Positions 33,613-44,250 of a stretch of 64,000 bases of DNA are shown one piece after another. The position numbers and the translations under genes are program-made. Every line of letters begins with the position of its first letter. Position 1 is the stretch's first letter. The notes beneath the pieces are model-generated. The model was not told the origin of the DNA. It was given only the letters and a program-made list of their open reading frames with translations, and ran no database searches. The stretch is from Roseomonas acroporae (GTDB taxonomy: Bacteria; Pseudomonadota; Alphaproteobacteria; Acetobacterales; Acetobacteraceae). The stretch covers positions 62,001 to 126,000 of the forward strand of contig NZ_JALPRX010000038.1 of NCBI RefSeq assembly GCF_023223525.1, given 5' to 3'.

Positions 33613-34590
33613 ATGTACCGCAGGAGCGTGCTGGCCGCCGCGGCCGGCCTCGTCACCGTCCGGGCCGCGCGGGCGCAGGGCACGTGGCCGGACCGGCCGA
33701 TCCGCGTGGTGGTACCCTATCCGCCGGGCGGCGCCACCGATGTCTGGGCGCGCCTGGTCACCGCGTCGATGGCCGAGAGGCTGGGCCAGCCCTTCGTGGT
33801 GGAATCGCGTGCCGGCGCCGGCGGCATGATCGGCGCCGAGTACGTGGCGAAGTCGCCGCCGGACGGCAACACGCTGGTCTTCGCCCTCAGCAGCCTGGTG
33901 CAGAGCCCGGTGGTGTTCCGCCGCTCGCCCTACGATGCCGAGGCCGATTTCGCGCCGATCGGCCAGCTCGGCGGCACGCCGCTGGTCTTCGCGGTGCGGC
34001 CGGAGCTGGGCACGGCGACGCTGGCCGAATTCATCGCCAAGGCGAGGGCGGCGGAGGCGGCGGGCACGCCGTTCAGCTACGGCTCCTACTCGCCGGGTTC
34101 GACCGGCCACGTGTTCTCGCAGTACTTCTCCGATCTCGAGAAGCTCGGCATGACGCATGTCGGCTATCGCGGCGAGGCGCCGGAGCTGATCGACCTGCTC
34201 AGCGGCCGCATCCACTGCGCGCTGGTCAGCATCACCTCCTGCAAGCAGTATTTCCGCGAGGGGAAGCTGCGCGGCCTCGCCTCGATGGGCCCGCGCCGCG
34301 TGCCCACCGTGCCGGACGTGCCGACCTTCATCGAGCTGGGCTATCCGCGCGACTTCGACTGGACCGGCTTCGTCGGCCTGCTCGCCCCGGCGCGCACGCC
34401 GCAGCCGGTGATCGCGAAGCTGGCCGAGGCGTTCCGCGAGGCGGTGGAGCGGCCGGAGGTGCGCCGCGTGCTGCTGGAGCAGGACTTCCTGATCGACTGG
34501 CAGCCGCCGGAACGCTTCCGCGAATCGATCCGCGAGGCGAAGGCGCGCTGGGTCGATCTCGTGAACCGCACCGGCATCACGGTGGAATAG
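33613..34590 (+). CDS. TctC/Bug-family solute receptor
   Basis: The protein has 325 residues. A short Tat/Sec-like signal (YRRSVLAAAAGLVTVRAARAQ) is followed by the Bug core WPDRPIRVVVPYPPGGATDV, QPFVVESRAGAGGMIGAEYV and AKSPPDGNTLVF. The pocket loop VGYRGEAPELIDLLSGRIHC is present. The ATG at 33613 follows GGAAGCAGGACAGGA. It lies eight bases before the acyl-CoA ligase, so receptor and ligase are probably co-expressed, suggesting capture and activation of the same acid. No permease subunits are nearby. Confidence 0.88.
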   Translation: MYRRSVLAAAAGLVTVRAARAQGTWPDRPIRVVVPYPPGGATDVWARLVTASMAERLGQPFVVESRAGAGGMIGAEYVAKSPPDGNTLVFALSSLVQSPVVFRRSPYDAEADFAPIGQLGGTPLVFAVRPELGTATLAEFIAKARAAEAAGTPFSYGSYSPGSTGHVFSQYFSDLEKLGMTHVGYRGEAPELIDLLSGRIHCALVSITSCKQYFREGKLRGLASMGPRRVPTVPDVPTFIELGYPRDFDWTGFVGLLAPARTPQPVIAKLAEAFREAVERPEVRRVLLEQDFLIDWQPPERFRESIREAKARWVDLVNRTGITVE

Positions 34591-34597
34591 CGCGCCC

Positions 34598-36139
<1,542 letters not shown>

Positions 36140-36164
36140 CGGGCGGCGAGACAGGGGAAAGCAC

Positions 36165-36998
36165 ATGGCCATCGAAGGCAAGCTCGCGGGCAAGGTCGCG
36201 CTGGTGACCGGCTCCGGCCGCGGCATCGGGCGCGAGATTGCGCTGAAGCTGGCGCGCGAAGGCGCTGCGCTGGTGATCAACGACCTCGACCCGGCGCCGG
36301 CCGAGGAGACCCTGGCCGCGATCCGCGCGCTGGGCGGCCAGGCCGTCGCCTGCAACGGCAGCGTGACCGAGGCCGATTTCGGCGACCGCTTCGTCAAGGC
36401 GGCGCTGGAGAATTTCGGCGGCATCGACATCATCGTCAACAATGCCGGCTACACCTGGGACAACGTCATCCAGAAGATGACGGACGAGCAGTGGTACGCC
36501 ATCATCGACGTGCACATGACGGCGCCCTTCCGCATCCTGCGCGCGGCCGCCGACTTCATCCGCGAGGCGGCGAAGAAGGAGGCGGCCGAGGGGCGCGAGG
36601 TGTTCCGCAAGGTGGTGAACATCTCCTCCACCTCCGGCGTGTTCGGCAATGCGGGCCAGGCCAACTACTCCGCCGCCAAGGCCGGCATCTCCGGCATGAC
36701 GCGGGCGCTGGCCAAGGAGTGGGGGCGCTACAAGGTCAACGTCAACGCCGTCGCCTTCGGCCTGATCATGACGCGGCTGACCGAGGCGGTGGCCGGCGCC
36801 GGCGCCACGATCGACATCGAGGGGCGCGAGATCAAGGTCGGCGTCCGGCCCGAGGCGCTGAAGAACGCCGAGGCCACCATCCCGCTCGGCCGCGGCGGCC
36901 GCCCGGAGGAGGCGGCGGGTTCCGTCTACCTCTTCTGCATCCCGGAATCGAACTACGTCACCGGCCAGACCCTGGTGGTCGCGGGCGGCCGTCCGTAG
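36165..36998 (+). CDS. SDR family oxidoreductase (FabG-like)
   Basis: The protein has 277 residues. It has the NAD(P) motif VTGSGRGIGREIALKLA, NNAG near 92, the catalytic Ser in VNISSTSGVFG, and YSAAKAGISGMTRALAKEWG with the Tyr-Lys pair. The C-terminus GSVYLFCIPESNYVTGQTLV is canonical for 3-oxoacyl reductase-type SDRs. Between YSAAK and the C-terminus there is a longer loop (about 205-240) than in FabG. In this operon it would fit as a 3-hydroxyacyl-CoA dehydrogenase; this is inference from context. It lies 25 bases after the ligase gene. Confidence 0.9.
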   Translation: MAIEGKLAGKVALVTGSGRGIGREIALKLAREGAALVINDLDPAPAEETLAAIRALGGQAVACNGSVTEADFGDRFVKAALENFGGIDIIVNNAGYTWDNVIQKMTDEQWYAIIDVHMTAPFRILRAAADFIREAAKKEAAEGREVFRKVVNISSTSGVFGNAGQANYSAAKAGISGMTRALAKEWGRYKVNVNAVAFGLIMTRLTEAVAGAGATIDIEGREIKVGVRPEALKNAEATIPLGRGGRPEEAAGSVYLFCIPESNYVTGQTLVVAGGRP

Positions 36999-37102
36999 GC
37001 GGCCGGCGGGGCCGGTCCGCCGGCCCCGCCGCAGGATACGCTCCCGCGCGGGACAGGGACGTGCCCGCATGGCAGGATGGGTGCAACGGGGAGGAACGGA
37101 AG

Positions 37103-38092
37103 ATGAGCGGTAGCAGCGGCATCGGGCGGCGCGCCGCCCTCGGCCTGGCCGGCGCGGCGCTGGCGGCCGGCGGCGCGCGGGCGCAAGGGGGCGGCGCGGC
37201 CGGCTTCCCGAACCGGCCGATCACCATGCTCGTGCCCTTCCCCGCCGGCGGCACCACGGATGCGCAGATGCGCGTCTTTTCCGAGCAGCTCGGCCGCGTG
37301 CTCGGCCAGCCCGTGGTGGTGGAGAACAAGCCGGGCGCCGGCAGCACGCTCGGCGCCGCGCAGGTCGCGCGCGCGCGGCCGGACGGCTACACGCTGACGC
37401 AGCTCACCGCCCCCTGCATCCGGCTGCAATTCCTCCAGACCCTGCCCTTCGACGTGCAGCGGGACTTCACGCCGATCCTGCACCTCACCGGCTACATGTT
37501 CGGCATCGCGGTCGCGGCCGACAGCCCGTGGAGGAGCTGGGCCGACTTCGTGGCGGCGGCGAAGCGCCGGCCGGGCGAGATGAACATGGGCAACACCGGC
37601 GCCAACGGCACGCCGCACCTCGCCAACGTGCAGATCGCCGAGCGCGCCGGGATCGACGTGACGCACGTCCCCTTCCGCGGCGAGGCGGAGGGGCTGCCGG
37701 CGCTGCTCGGCGGCCACATCCAGGCCATGTCCTGCGGCTCCGGCGCCAGCGGGCTGGCCGAGGAGGGCAAGGTGCGCTGGCTGAACGTCTGGACGGCGCA
37801 GCGCGTGCGCCGCTGGCCGGACGTGCCGACCCTGGTCGAGCTCGGTTACGAGGGGCTGGTGATCACCTCGCCCTACGGCGTGGTCGGCCCGGCCGGGATG
37901 GACCCGGCGGTGGTGCGCCGACTGCAGGAGGCGATGACGACGGCCGCCCGCAGCCCGGCGCACCTCGCCATCCTGGAACGCTACGACATGGCGCTCGACC
38001 TGCGCGACGGCCCCGCCTACCGCGAATTCATCGCGCAGCAGGCGCGCGACGAGGAGGCGCTGGTGCGCCGTCTCAACCTGCGCGCCGGCTGA
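37103..38092 (+). CDS. TctC/Bug-family solute receptor
   Basis: The protein has 329 residues. The signal RRAALGLAGAALAAGGARAQ precedes FPNRPITMLVPFPAGGTTDA, QPVVVENKPGAGSTLGAAQV and a pocket loop VPFRGEAEGLPALLGGHIQA. It shares the unusual HLTGYMFGIAVAADSPWRSW segment with the next receptor (HLTGYLFGVVVRADSPWRSW), so the two are tandem relatives. The ATG has GGGAGGAACGGA upstream. Two paralogues side by side suggest related ligands or divergence after duplication. Confidence 0.88.
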   Translation: MSGSSGIGRRAALGLAGAALAAGGARAQGGGAAGFPNRPITMLVPFPAGGTTDAQMRVFSEQLGRVLGQPVVVENKPGAGSTLGAAQVARARPDGYTLTQLTAPCIRLQFLQTLPFDVQRDFTPILHLTGYMFGIAVAADSPWRSWADFVAAAKRRPGEMNMGNTGANGTPHLANVQIAERAGIDVTHVPFRGEAEGLPALLGGHIQAMSCGSGASGLAEEGKVRWLNVWTAQRVRRWPDVPTLVELGYEGLVITSPYGVVGPAGMDPAVVRRLQEAMTTAARSPAHLAILERYDMALDLRDGPAYREFIAQQARDEEALVRRLNLRAG

Positions 38093-38110
38093 GCGCGGGG
38101 AGGGACGCGC

Positions 38111-39094
38111 ATGACCGGCAAGCTTCCCGCCCGCCGCGCGTTGCTCGGCGCGGCCGCGACCGCGCTGGCCGCCCTCTCGGCGCCGCGCCTCGCCCGCGCC
38201 GCCTTCCCGGACCGGCCGGTGCGGCTGATCGTGCCCTGGCTGCCCGGCGGCTCCGCCGACACGCAGTTCCGCGTCCTGGCCGAGCTCGCCGGCAAGCGGC
38301 TCGGCCAGCCCGTGGTGATCGAGAACAAGCCCGGCGCCTCCGGCACGCTCGGCGTGCAGGCGATGGCCAAGGAGGGGCGCGGCGACGGCTTCCTGATCGG
38401 CCAGATGCCGGTCACCGCCTTCCGCTACCCGGCGATGACCAGCCGCCCCAGCTTCGACCCGCTGAACGACCTCACCTACGTCATCCACCTCACCGGCTAC
38501 CTGTTCGGCGTGGTGGTGCGCGCGGATTCGCCCTGGCGGAGCTGGCAGGAATTCGTCGCCCACGCGAAGGCGCATCCGGGCGAGGTCACCTACGGCACGC
38601 CCGGCGTCGGCAGCACGCTGCACATCACCATGGAGCGGATCGCCGCGCAGCACGGCATCCAGTGGGTGCACGTGCCCTTCCGCGGCGGCGCCGACAACAC
38701 CCAGGCGCTGCTCGCCGGCCAGATCACCGCGAACGCGGATTCCACCGGCTGGGCGCCGCTGGTGCAGGAGGGGAAGTTCCGCCTGCTCGTCACCTTCGGC
38801 GAGCAGCGCGGCAAGCGCTTCCCGGACGTGCCGACGCTGCGCGAGGTCGGCATCGACATCGTGGCGGACTCGCCCTACGGGCTGGTCGGGCCGCGCGGCA
38901 TCGACCCGGGCGTGGTGCGGGTGCTGCACGATGCCTGCCGGGAGGCGCTGTTCGATCCCGCCCATGTCGCGGTGCTCGACCGCTTCGACATGCCGCTGCG
39001 CTACATGGACAGCGAGGGCTACGCCGATTTCGCGCGGCGTCTCTACGCGGAGGAGAGCGCCGCGGTGCGCCGGCTCGGCCTGCGGATGGACTGA
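38111..39094 (+). CDS. TctC/Bug-family solute receptor
   Basis: The protein has 327 residues and is a tandem paralogue of the preceding gene (18-base gap). The signal is ARRALLGAAATALAALSA, then PDRPVRLIVPWLPGGSADTQ, QPVVIENKPGASGTLGVQAM, VPFRGGADNTQALLAGQITA, and a C-terminus with DSEGYADFARRLYAEE. The ligand loop differs from its neighbour (GGADNTQ against GEAEGLP), consistent with divergent binding. It is the last gene of the plus-strand operon; the gene after it is convergent. Confidence 0.88.
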   Translation: MTGKLPARRALLGAAATALAALSAPRLARAAFPDRPVRLIVPWLPGGSADTQFRVLAELAGKRLGQPVVIENKPGASGTLGVQAMAKEGRGDGFLIGQMPVTAFRYPAMTSRPSFDPLNDLTYVIHLTGYLFGVVVRADSPWRSWQEFVAHAKAHPGEVTYGTPGVGSTLHITMERIAAQHGIQWVHVPFRGGADNTQALLAGQITANADSTGWAPLVQEGKFRLLVTFGEQRGKRFPDVPTLREVGIDIVADSPYGLVGPRGIDPGVVRVLHDACREALFDPAHVAVLDRFDMPLRYMDSEGYADFARRLYAEESAAVRRLGLRMD

Positions 39095-39217
39095 TGCGGG
39101 GGCGGGATCGCCCGGCCGGTCCTGCGGGAAGGGGATCACGAAGGAGGCCTTCCCGGTGTTCCCCTGGCATGGAGTCCGGGGCAGGGCCTCGGACGTGCCG
39201 GCAGGCCGCCGCGGATA

Positions 39218-39427
39218 TCAGGCGTCGTGCCCGTGCCGCCGGCGGGCGGCCGCTTCCGCCATGTCGTAGTGGTGCTTGATCGTGAAGAAGGCGAAGCCCA
39301 GCCCGAAGGCCAGCAGCAGGAAGCCGAACAGCGACAGGCCCAGCTCGACCGCCGAGCCGGCGGCGCTGAAGCCCACCAGGGCCAGCAGTCCGGAAAGGAT
39401 CAGGAAGAAGGTGGAGGCGCCGTTCAT
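39218..39427 (-). CDS. Small two-helix membrane protein at the end of the ccoGHIS operon
   Basis: The protein has 69 residues. Two hydrophobic segments (FFLILSGLLALVGFSAAG and LGLSLFGFLLLAFGLGFAFF) are followed by a basic, His-rich tail (KHHYDMAEAAARRRHGHD). Its ATG overlaps the ccoS stop (ATGA), so it is translationally coupled to the oxidase assembly genes. I do not recognise a named family. A role as an oxidase accessory or metal-related peptide is possible because of position and the His tail, but it is unproven. Confidence 0.7.
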   Translation of the reverse strand: MNGASTFFLILSGLLALVGFSAAGSAVELGLSLFGFLLLAFGLGFAFFTIKHHYDMAEAAARRRHGHDA

Positions 39428-39576
39428 CGTCTCGGCCTTTCGTCGTCGAACAGGATGCGGGAGGCGGCGCCGTCCAGGTCGTCGTACTGGCGGCTCCGCA
39501 GGGTGTAGAGGAAGAAGGCCAGCGCCAGCCCGCCCAGGAACAGGGCGAGCGGGATCAGCAGCATCAGCGCGTTCAC
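39424..39576 (-). CDS. ccoS: cbb3 oxidase assembly protein CcoS
   Basis: The protein has 50 residues. One N-terminal membrane helix (MLLIPLALFLGGLALAFFLY) is followed by the family motif LRSRQYDDLDGAASRIL and an acidic/basic end. CcoS is needed for insertion of haem b and CuB into CcoN. The GTG start at 39576 overlaps the ccoI stop (GTGA), and the stop overlaps the next ATG. Confidence 0.9.
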   Translation of the reverse strand: MNALMLLIPLALFLGGLALAFFLYTLRSRQYDDLDGAASRILFDDERPRR

Positions 39577-42167
39577 GGCATGGCCTCCGCGTCCGCGTGG
39601 CCTGCGCGCAGCGCGTTCAGGATGACGATCAGCGAGGAGGAGGCCATCACCGCCGCGGCGATCGGCGGCGTCGCCAGCCCGGCCACCGCGACCGGCACCG
39701 CCACGAGGTTGTAGACGAGGCTGAAGCCCAGGTTCTGCCGCGCCAGCCGGCGCGCCCGCCGCGCCAGCGCGATGGCCCCCGGCAGGGCCGCGAGCCGGCC
39801 GCCGCGCAGCACGATGTCGGCCGCCGTCTGCGCCAGGTCGGTCGCGCCATCCGGCGCCACCGAGACGTGGGCGAGCGCCAGGGCCGCCGCATCGTTCACC
39901 CCGTCCCCCACCATCAGCGGCCGGCGGCCAAGGGCGACCAGCGCGGCGATCCGCGCCGCCTTGTCTTCCGGGCCGGCCGCGGCGCGCCAGTCGCGGATGC
40001 CGCTCGCCTCGGCCACCGCCCGCACGGCCGGCGCGCCGTCGCCGGAAAGCAGCTCGGACTCCAGCCCCAGCGCGCCGAGCCGTGCCACCACCGCGGCGGT
40101 GTCCGCCGGCAGCCGGTCGGCGAAGCGGAAGGCGACCGGCGCATGGCCGGGCCGGGCGAGCCACAGGGTCAGCGCCGGATCGGCCGCCCCGCTGGCCGCC
40201 CCGTCGGCCGCGTCTGGGCCGAGGCCGAGGAAGCGGGCGCTGCCGAGCCGCACCCCGTCCCGCTCCAGCCCCAGCCCGGGATGCTCGCGCACGCCCGTCG
40301 CCGCCGGCGCGTCCGGGCAGGCGCGGCGCAGCGCGCGGGCCAGCGGATGGCGCGAGGCGGCGGCGAGCGAGGCGGCCAGGGCGAGATCGTCGGCCGCGGC
40401 CGCCCCGCCGGGCAGCAGCTCCGGCCGCCCCTCGGTCAGCGTGCCGGTCTTGTCCAGCACGGCGTGGTCGGCCTGGGCCAGCCGCTCCAGCGCGTCGGGG
40501 GAGGCGAGCAGCACGCCGCGCCGGAACAGCGCGCCGGCCGCCACCACCTGCACCGCCGGCACGGCGATGGCGAGGCCGCAGGGGCAGGTGATGATCAGCG
40601 CCGCGACCGCCGGCACCAGCGCCGCCTGCCACGTCACCCCGCCCAGCAGCCACCAGCCCAGGAAGGTGGCCAGCGACACGGCGTGCACCACCGGCACGTA
40701 GAGCCCGGCGGCGCGGTCGGCCAGCGCCACGGTGCGGCCGCGCGCGCCCTCGGCCCGCTCCAGCAGCCGCGCCGTGGCGGCCAGCGAGCCGTCCTTCGCG
40801 GCGGCGGTGACGCGCAGCGTGAAGGGCTGGCCGAGGTTGACGCCGCCCGCCGGCACCGCCTCGCCGGGCGGGCAGTGGCGCGGCAGGCTCTCGCCGGTGG
40901 TGGCGGCGAGGTCGAGCACCGCCTCCTCCTCCCCCTCCAGCACGCCGTCCAGCCGCACCGTCTCGCCGGCGGCGACCAGGATGCGCTCGCCGGCGGCCAC
41001 AGCCTCGGGCGGCACCGGGCGCGCGGCGCCGTCGGCCTCGAGCCGGGTGACGGTGCCCTCCTGCAGCGCCAGCAGCCCGGCCGCCGCCTGGCGGGCGCGG
41101 CGGCGCGCGGCGCGGTCGAGCACGCGGCCGACCAGCAGCAGGGCGAGCAGCGCCGTGGCGCCGTCGAACCAGGTGTAGTCGGCGTTGCGCAGCGTCTCCG
41201 AGACGCTCATCGCCGTGGTCAGCAGCACGCCGAGGGACACGGCGAGGTCCATGGTCGGCCGGCCGGCGCGCAGGCCGCGCCAGGCGCCCTTGTAGAAGGG
41301 CATGCCGGCGACCAGCACGGTGGGCAGGGCGAACAGCATCGCCAGCCAGTGCATCAGCGCCCGCGTCGCCTCGCCCATGTCGCTGCCCGCCCAGACGGCG
41401 ACGGAGACGAGCATGACGTTCATCGCGCCGAAGCCGGCGATGCCCAGCGCCCGCACCAGCTCGCGCTGCTCGGCATCCTCCTCGGCCCGCAGGCAGGCCG
41501 GGGACCAGGGGGCGGGGCGGAAGCCGAGCCGGGCGATCAGGCGCACGAACTCGTCGGCGCGCCCCGCAGGACCGCGCCAGCGCAGCGTCAGGCGGCGCGA
41601 GGAGAGGTTGGCGCGGGCGCGGGTGACGTCCGGCTCGTTGCCCAGCGCCTGCTCCAGCAGCCACACGCAGGCGCCGCAGGTCAGGCCGGAGACCATCAGC
41701 TCCAGCTCGTGCGCGCCGTTGCCGAGATCGCGGGCCAGCGGCGCGGCGGCGAAGGCGGGCGGGCCCTGCGGCCGCAGCGTGCCGGCGGCGGCGGTCATGC
41801 GGGCGTAGACGGCATCCAGCCCGAGGCCGCGCACCAGCGCGTTGGCGCCCTCGCAGCCGGCGCAGCAGAACGCCGCGCCGGATGCCTTGCCGCCGGGGAC
41901 GGGTGCGCCGCAATGGCGGCACGGAACCGGCCCGGTGCCGCCATCCGCCGGGGCGGCGGGTGGCGGCGATGCCGCCAGGACGGCCAGCGGGGCAGCCGGC
42001 GGGGTGGCCAGCGGGGCAGCCGGCGGGGCAGGCCGCGCGACCGGCGGCGCGGCCGGTGGGACGGCAGGCGGGGCAGGCCGCGCGACCGGCGGCGCGGCCG
42101 GTGGGACGGCAGGCGGGCCGTCCGATGGCGGCGCCGGTGCCGGGCGCGGGCGATCGAGCAGCGTCAC
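39573..42167 (-). CDS. ccoI: Copper-transporting P1B ATPase CcoI/FixI
   Basis: The protein has 864 residues. It exports Cu for cbb3 assembly. In order: a Pro/Ala repeat extension (1-80), an N-terminal CxxC pair (CRHCGAPVP, FCCAGCEGANALVRG), an HMA-like domain with GLTCGACVWLLEQAL, membrane helices, the TTGES loop, the CPC ion motif in IITCPCGLAIAVPAVQVVAA, the phosphorylation site DKTGTLTEGRPE and the hinge GDGVNDAAALALAHVS. The start is GTG 42167, whose GTGA overlaps the ccoH stop. The long tandem-repeat head is not part of the usual family and is encoded by a 45-bp minisatellite. Confidence 0.92.
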   Translation of the reverse strand: MTLLDRPRPAPAPPSDGPPAVPPAAPPVARPAPPAVPPAAPPVARPAPPAAPLATPPAAPLAVLAASPPPAAPADGGTGPVPCRHCGAPVPGGKASGAAFCCAGCEGANALVRGLGLDAVYARMTAAAGTLRPQGPPAFAAAPLARDLGNGAHELELMVSGLTCGACVWLLEQALGNEPDVTRARANLSSRRLTLRWRGPAGRADEFVRLIARLGFRPAPWSPACLRAEEDAEQRELVRALGIAGFGAMNVMLVSVAVWAGSDMGEATRALMHWLAMLFALPTVLVAGMPFYKGAWRGLRAGRPTMDLAVSLGVLLTTAMSVSETLRNADYTWFDGATALLALLLVGRVLDRAARRRARQAAAGLLALQEGTVTRLEADGAARPVPPEAVAAGERILVAAGETVRLDGVLEGEEEAVLDLAATTGESLPRHCPPGEAVPAGGVNLGQPFTLRVTAAAKDGSLAATARLLERAEGARGRTVALADRAAGLYVPVVHAVSLATFLGWWLLGGVTWQAALVPAVAALIITCPCGLAIAVPAVQVVAAGALFRRGVLLASPDALERLAQADHAVLDKTGTLTEGRPELLPGGAAAADDLALAASLAAASRHPLARALRRACPDAPAATGVREHPGLGLERDGVRLGSARFLGLGPDAADGAASGAADPALTLWLARPGHAPVAFRFADRLPADTAAVVARLGALGLESELLSGDGAPAVRAVAEASGIRDWRAAAGPEDKAARIAALVALGRRPLMVGDGVNDAAALALAHVSVAPDGATDLAQTAADIVLRGGRLAALPGAIALARRARRLARQNLGFSLVYNLVAVPVAVAGLATPPIAAAVMASSSLIVILNALRAGHADAEAMP
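42022..42111. repeat. 45-bp minisatellite at the 5' end of ccoI
   Basis: Two perfect 45-base copies (starting 42022 and 42067), with a partial third, encode PAVPPAAPPVARPAP on the minus strand. Confidence 0.9.
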
Positions 42168-42703
42168 GGCAGGAACACGCGCTGCCGCAGGTCGAGATGG
42201 TCGGCGCCGCGCCGCAGCACCAGCCGCGCCTCCCACTGGCCGGGCGCCAGCGCCGGCAGCGCGGCGCGCCAGGCACCCGCCCCTTCCGGCACGAATTCCA
42301 GCGCCACCGACTCGCCGGTGAGCGGCCGGACCAGCCGCCCGCCGGCCCCGGCCGCCAGCGGCCCGGCGGCGTCGTTGGCGGCGAGGCGCAGCGCGCCGCC
42401 CTCCGCCCGCAGCCGCGCCGTCCAGCCCAGCGCGTCCTGCCGCCGCTGCTCGGCCAGCACGTCGTTGTAGGCGCGGCCCTGGTCGTAGGCATGGCCCACC
42501 GTGGTGCCGGTGAAGGTGCTGAGCGCGCTGTACACCAGCGCCCCGTTCACCGCGATCACCAGCCCCATGGCGCCGACGAAGACCCAGGGGATCCAGGCGG
42601 AGCGGCGTGGCCGGCCGGTGGCGCCGCCGCCGGGATTGCCGCCGGGGCCGGAGGGCGGCCCCGGCGGCGTGGCGGGCTGGCCGGTGGTGAAGCGCAGCAG
42701 CAT
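42164..42703 (-). CDS. ccoH: FixH/CcoH cbb3 oxidase assembly protein
   Basis: The protein has 179 residues. A Pro/Gly head is followed by one membrane helix (WIPWVFVGAMGLVIAVNGAL, about 36-56) and a periplasmic domain with TVGHAYDQGRAYNDVLAEQ near 66-84, the conserved FixH element. It closes with a beta-sandwich half (PGQWEARLVLRRGADHLDL). CcoH is a stable partner that assembles the oxidase. ATG 42703 is chosen because it lies five bases after the ccoG stop; a longer frame to 42799 would overlap ccoG. Confidence 0.88.
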   Translation of the reverse strand: MLLRFTTGQPATPPGPPSGPGGNPGGGATGRPRRSAWIPWVFVGAMGLVIAVNGALVYSALSTFTGTTVGHAYDQGRAYNDVLAEQRRQDALGWTARLRAEGGALRLAANDAAGPLAAGAGGRLVRPLTGESVALEFVPEGAGAWRAALPALAPGQWEARLVLRRGADHLDLRQRVFLP

Positions 42704-42707
42704 GGCG

Positions 42708-44240
42708 TCAGGGCCTCGGTCCCAGGAAGACGCTGGCGGCCGAGGCGGCGGTGCGGCCCGCCTCGTCCACCACCCGGAAGCGTATGTCGGTGCTGTCATG
42801 CGCCCGTACCCAGGCCGGGGCGGTGACCAGCACGCGCCACTGCCCGATGCCGTCGCGCTGCAGCGGCAGCAGCGGCCGGCCCTCCGTGTCCGGCTCGGCG
42901 TCCTGCACCACGAAGAAGAAGCCCGGCGGGGCGTCCAGCTCCAGGTGCAGCACCGCCTCGCCCGTGCCGCGGTTGCCGAGCTTCAGCGTGTAGCCGTTGC
43001 GGATGCCGCCATCCGAGAGCCGGACGTAGACCGGCGCGCGGTCGCGCAGCACGGCGAGGTCCTGGTCCGCGCGCAGCAGCAGCGCCGTGCCCATCGCCGC
43101 GGCCACCACCAGCATCACGGCGCCGTAGAGCAGGGTGCGCGGGCGGATCGCGCGCATCGGCCGGCGCGCCGCCATGCCGGGGTCGCGCCGCGCCGCGCCG
43201 GGCGGCAGGGCGGCGGTCGCGGCGGTCGCGGCGGCGAGGTTGCCCAGCGTCTCGAAGGCGATCAGCCCGCCGGGCCGGCCGAGGCGGTGCATCACGTCGT
43301 CGCAGGCATCGGCGCAGAGCGCGCAGCCGATGCATTCGAGCTGCTGGCCGTCGCGGATGTCGATGCCGGTCGGGCAGACATGCACGCAGGCATGGCAGTT
43401 CACGCAGTCGCCCACGCCGGGCTGCGAGGGCTTGCCCTGCGGCTCGCCGCGCCAGGCGCGGTAGGAGACGACGAGGCTGTTCTCGTCGAGCATCGCCGCC
43501 TGGAAGCGCGGCCAGGGGCACATGTAGGTGCAGACCTGCTCGCGCGCCCAGCCGGCCAGCAGGTAGGTGGTGAAGGTGAAGAGGCCGACGAAGAGGTAGG
43601 TCTCGGCCGAGGCGCGGCCGCTGAAGAACTCCCGCACCACCGTCGGCGCGTCGATGAAGTACATGATCCAGGCGCCGCCGGTGAGCAGCGCGATCAGCAG
43701 CCAGGCCGCGTGCTTGGCCACCTTGCGCAGCGCCTTGCCGGCCGAGAGGGGCTGCGCGTCCAGCTTCATGCGGGCGTTGCGGTCGCCCTCGATGCGCCGC
43801 TCCACCCACATGAACAGGTCGGTCCATACCGTCTGCGGGCAGGTGAAGCCGCACCAGACGCGGCCGTAGAGCGAGGTGACGGCGAACAGCCCCACCGCGC
43901 CCAGGATCAGCAGGCCGGTGATGAAGTACACCTCCTGCGGCAGGATCTCGATCGGGCCGAGGAACAGGCGCGCCTGGCGGATGTCGGCCAGCACCGCCTG
44001 GTCCGGCATGCCCGGGCCGCGGTTCCAGCGCAGCCAGGGCACGAGGTAGTAGAGGGCGAGGCAGGCGACGAGCACGGCCCACTTGGCGCGGCGCACCGGC
44101 CCGTGCACGGCGCGCGGGTAGACCTTCTGCCGCGTGGCGTAGAGCGGCGCCGGGCTCTGGCCCGCCCCGTCATGCCCGTCCGCGCCGGCCGCCACCGGCG
44201 GCCGCGGATCGATCCGGCTCATCGTCGGCTTCTCCGTCAC
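42708..44240 (-). CDS. ccoG: CcoG/FixG/RdxA ferredoxin-type accessory protein
   Basis: The protein has 510 residues. CcoG is a membrane Fe-S protein that reduces copper for cbb3 assembly. Features are several membrane helices (VLVACLALYYLVPWLRW onward), VWCGFTCPQTVWTDLFMWVE, VCTYMCPWPRFQAAMLDENS, the clusters CVNCHACVHVCPTGIDIRDG and LECIGCALCADACDDVM, and a periplasmic immunoglobulin-like C-terminus. The start is GTG 44240 with GAGGCGG upstream inside the end of ccoP; the gap after the ccoP stop is ten bases. Confidence 0.94.
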   Translation of the reverse strand: MTEKPTMSRIDPRPPVAAGADGHDGAGQSPAPLYATRQKVYPRAVHGPVRRAKWAVLVACLALYYLVPWLRWNRGPGMPDQAVLADIRQARLFLGPIEILPQEVYFITGLLILGAVGLFAVTSLYGRVWCGFTCPQTVWTDLFMWVERRIEGDRNARMKLDAQPLSAGKALRKVAKHAAWLLIALLTGGAWIMYFIDAPTVVREFFSGRASAETYLFVGLFTFTTYLLAGWAREQVCTYMCPWPRFQAAMLDENSLVVSYRAWRGEPQGKPSQPGVGDCVNCHACVHVCPTGIDIRDGQQLECIGCALCADACDDVMHRLGRPGGLIAFETLGNLAAATAATAALPPGAARRDPGMAARRPMRAIRPRTLLYGAVMLVVAAAMGTALLLRADQDLAVLRDRAPVYVRLSDGGIRNGYTLKLGNRGTGEAVLHLELDAPPGFFFVVQDAEPDTEGRPLLPLQRDGIGQWRVLVTAPAWVRAHDSTDIRFRVVDEAGRTAASAASVFLGPRP

Positions 44241-44250
44241 GTGCCCCGCC

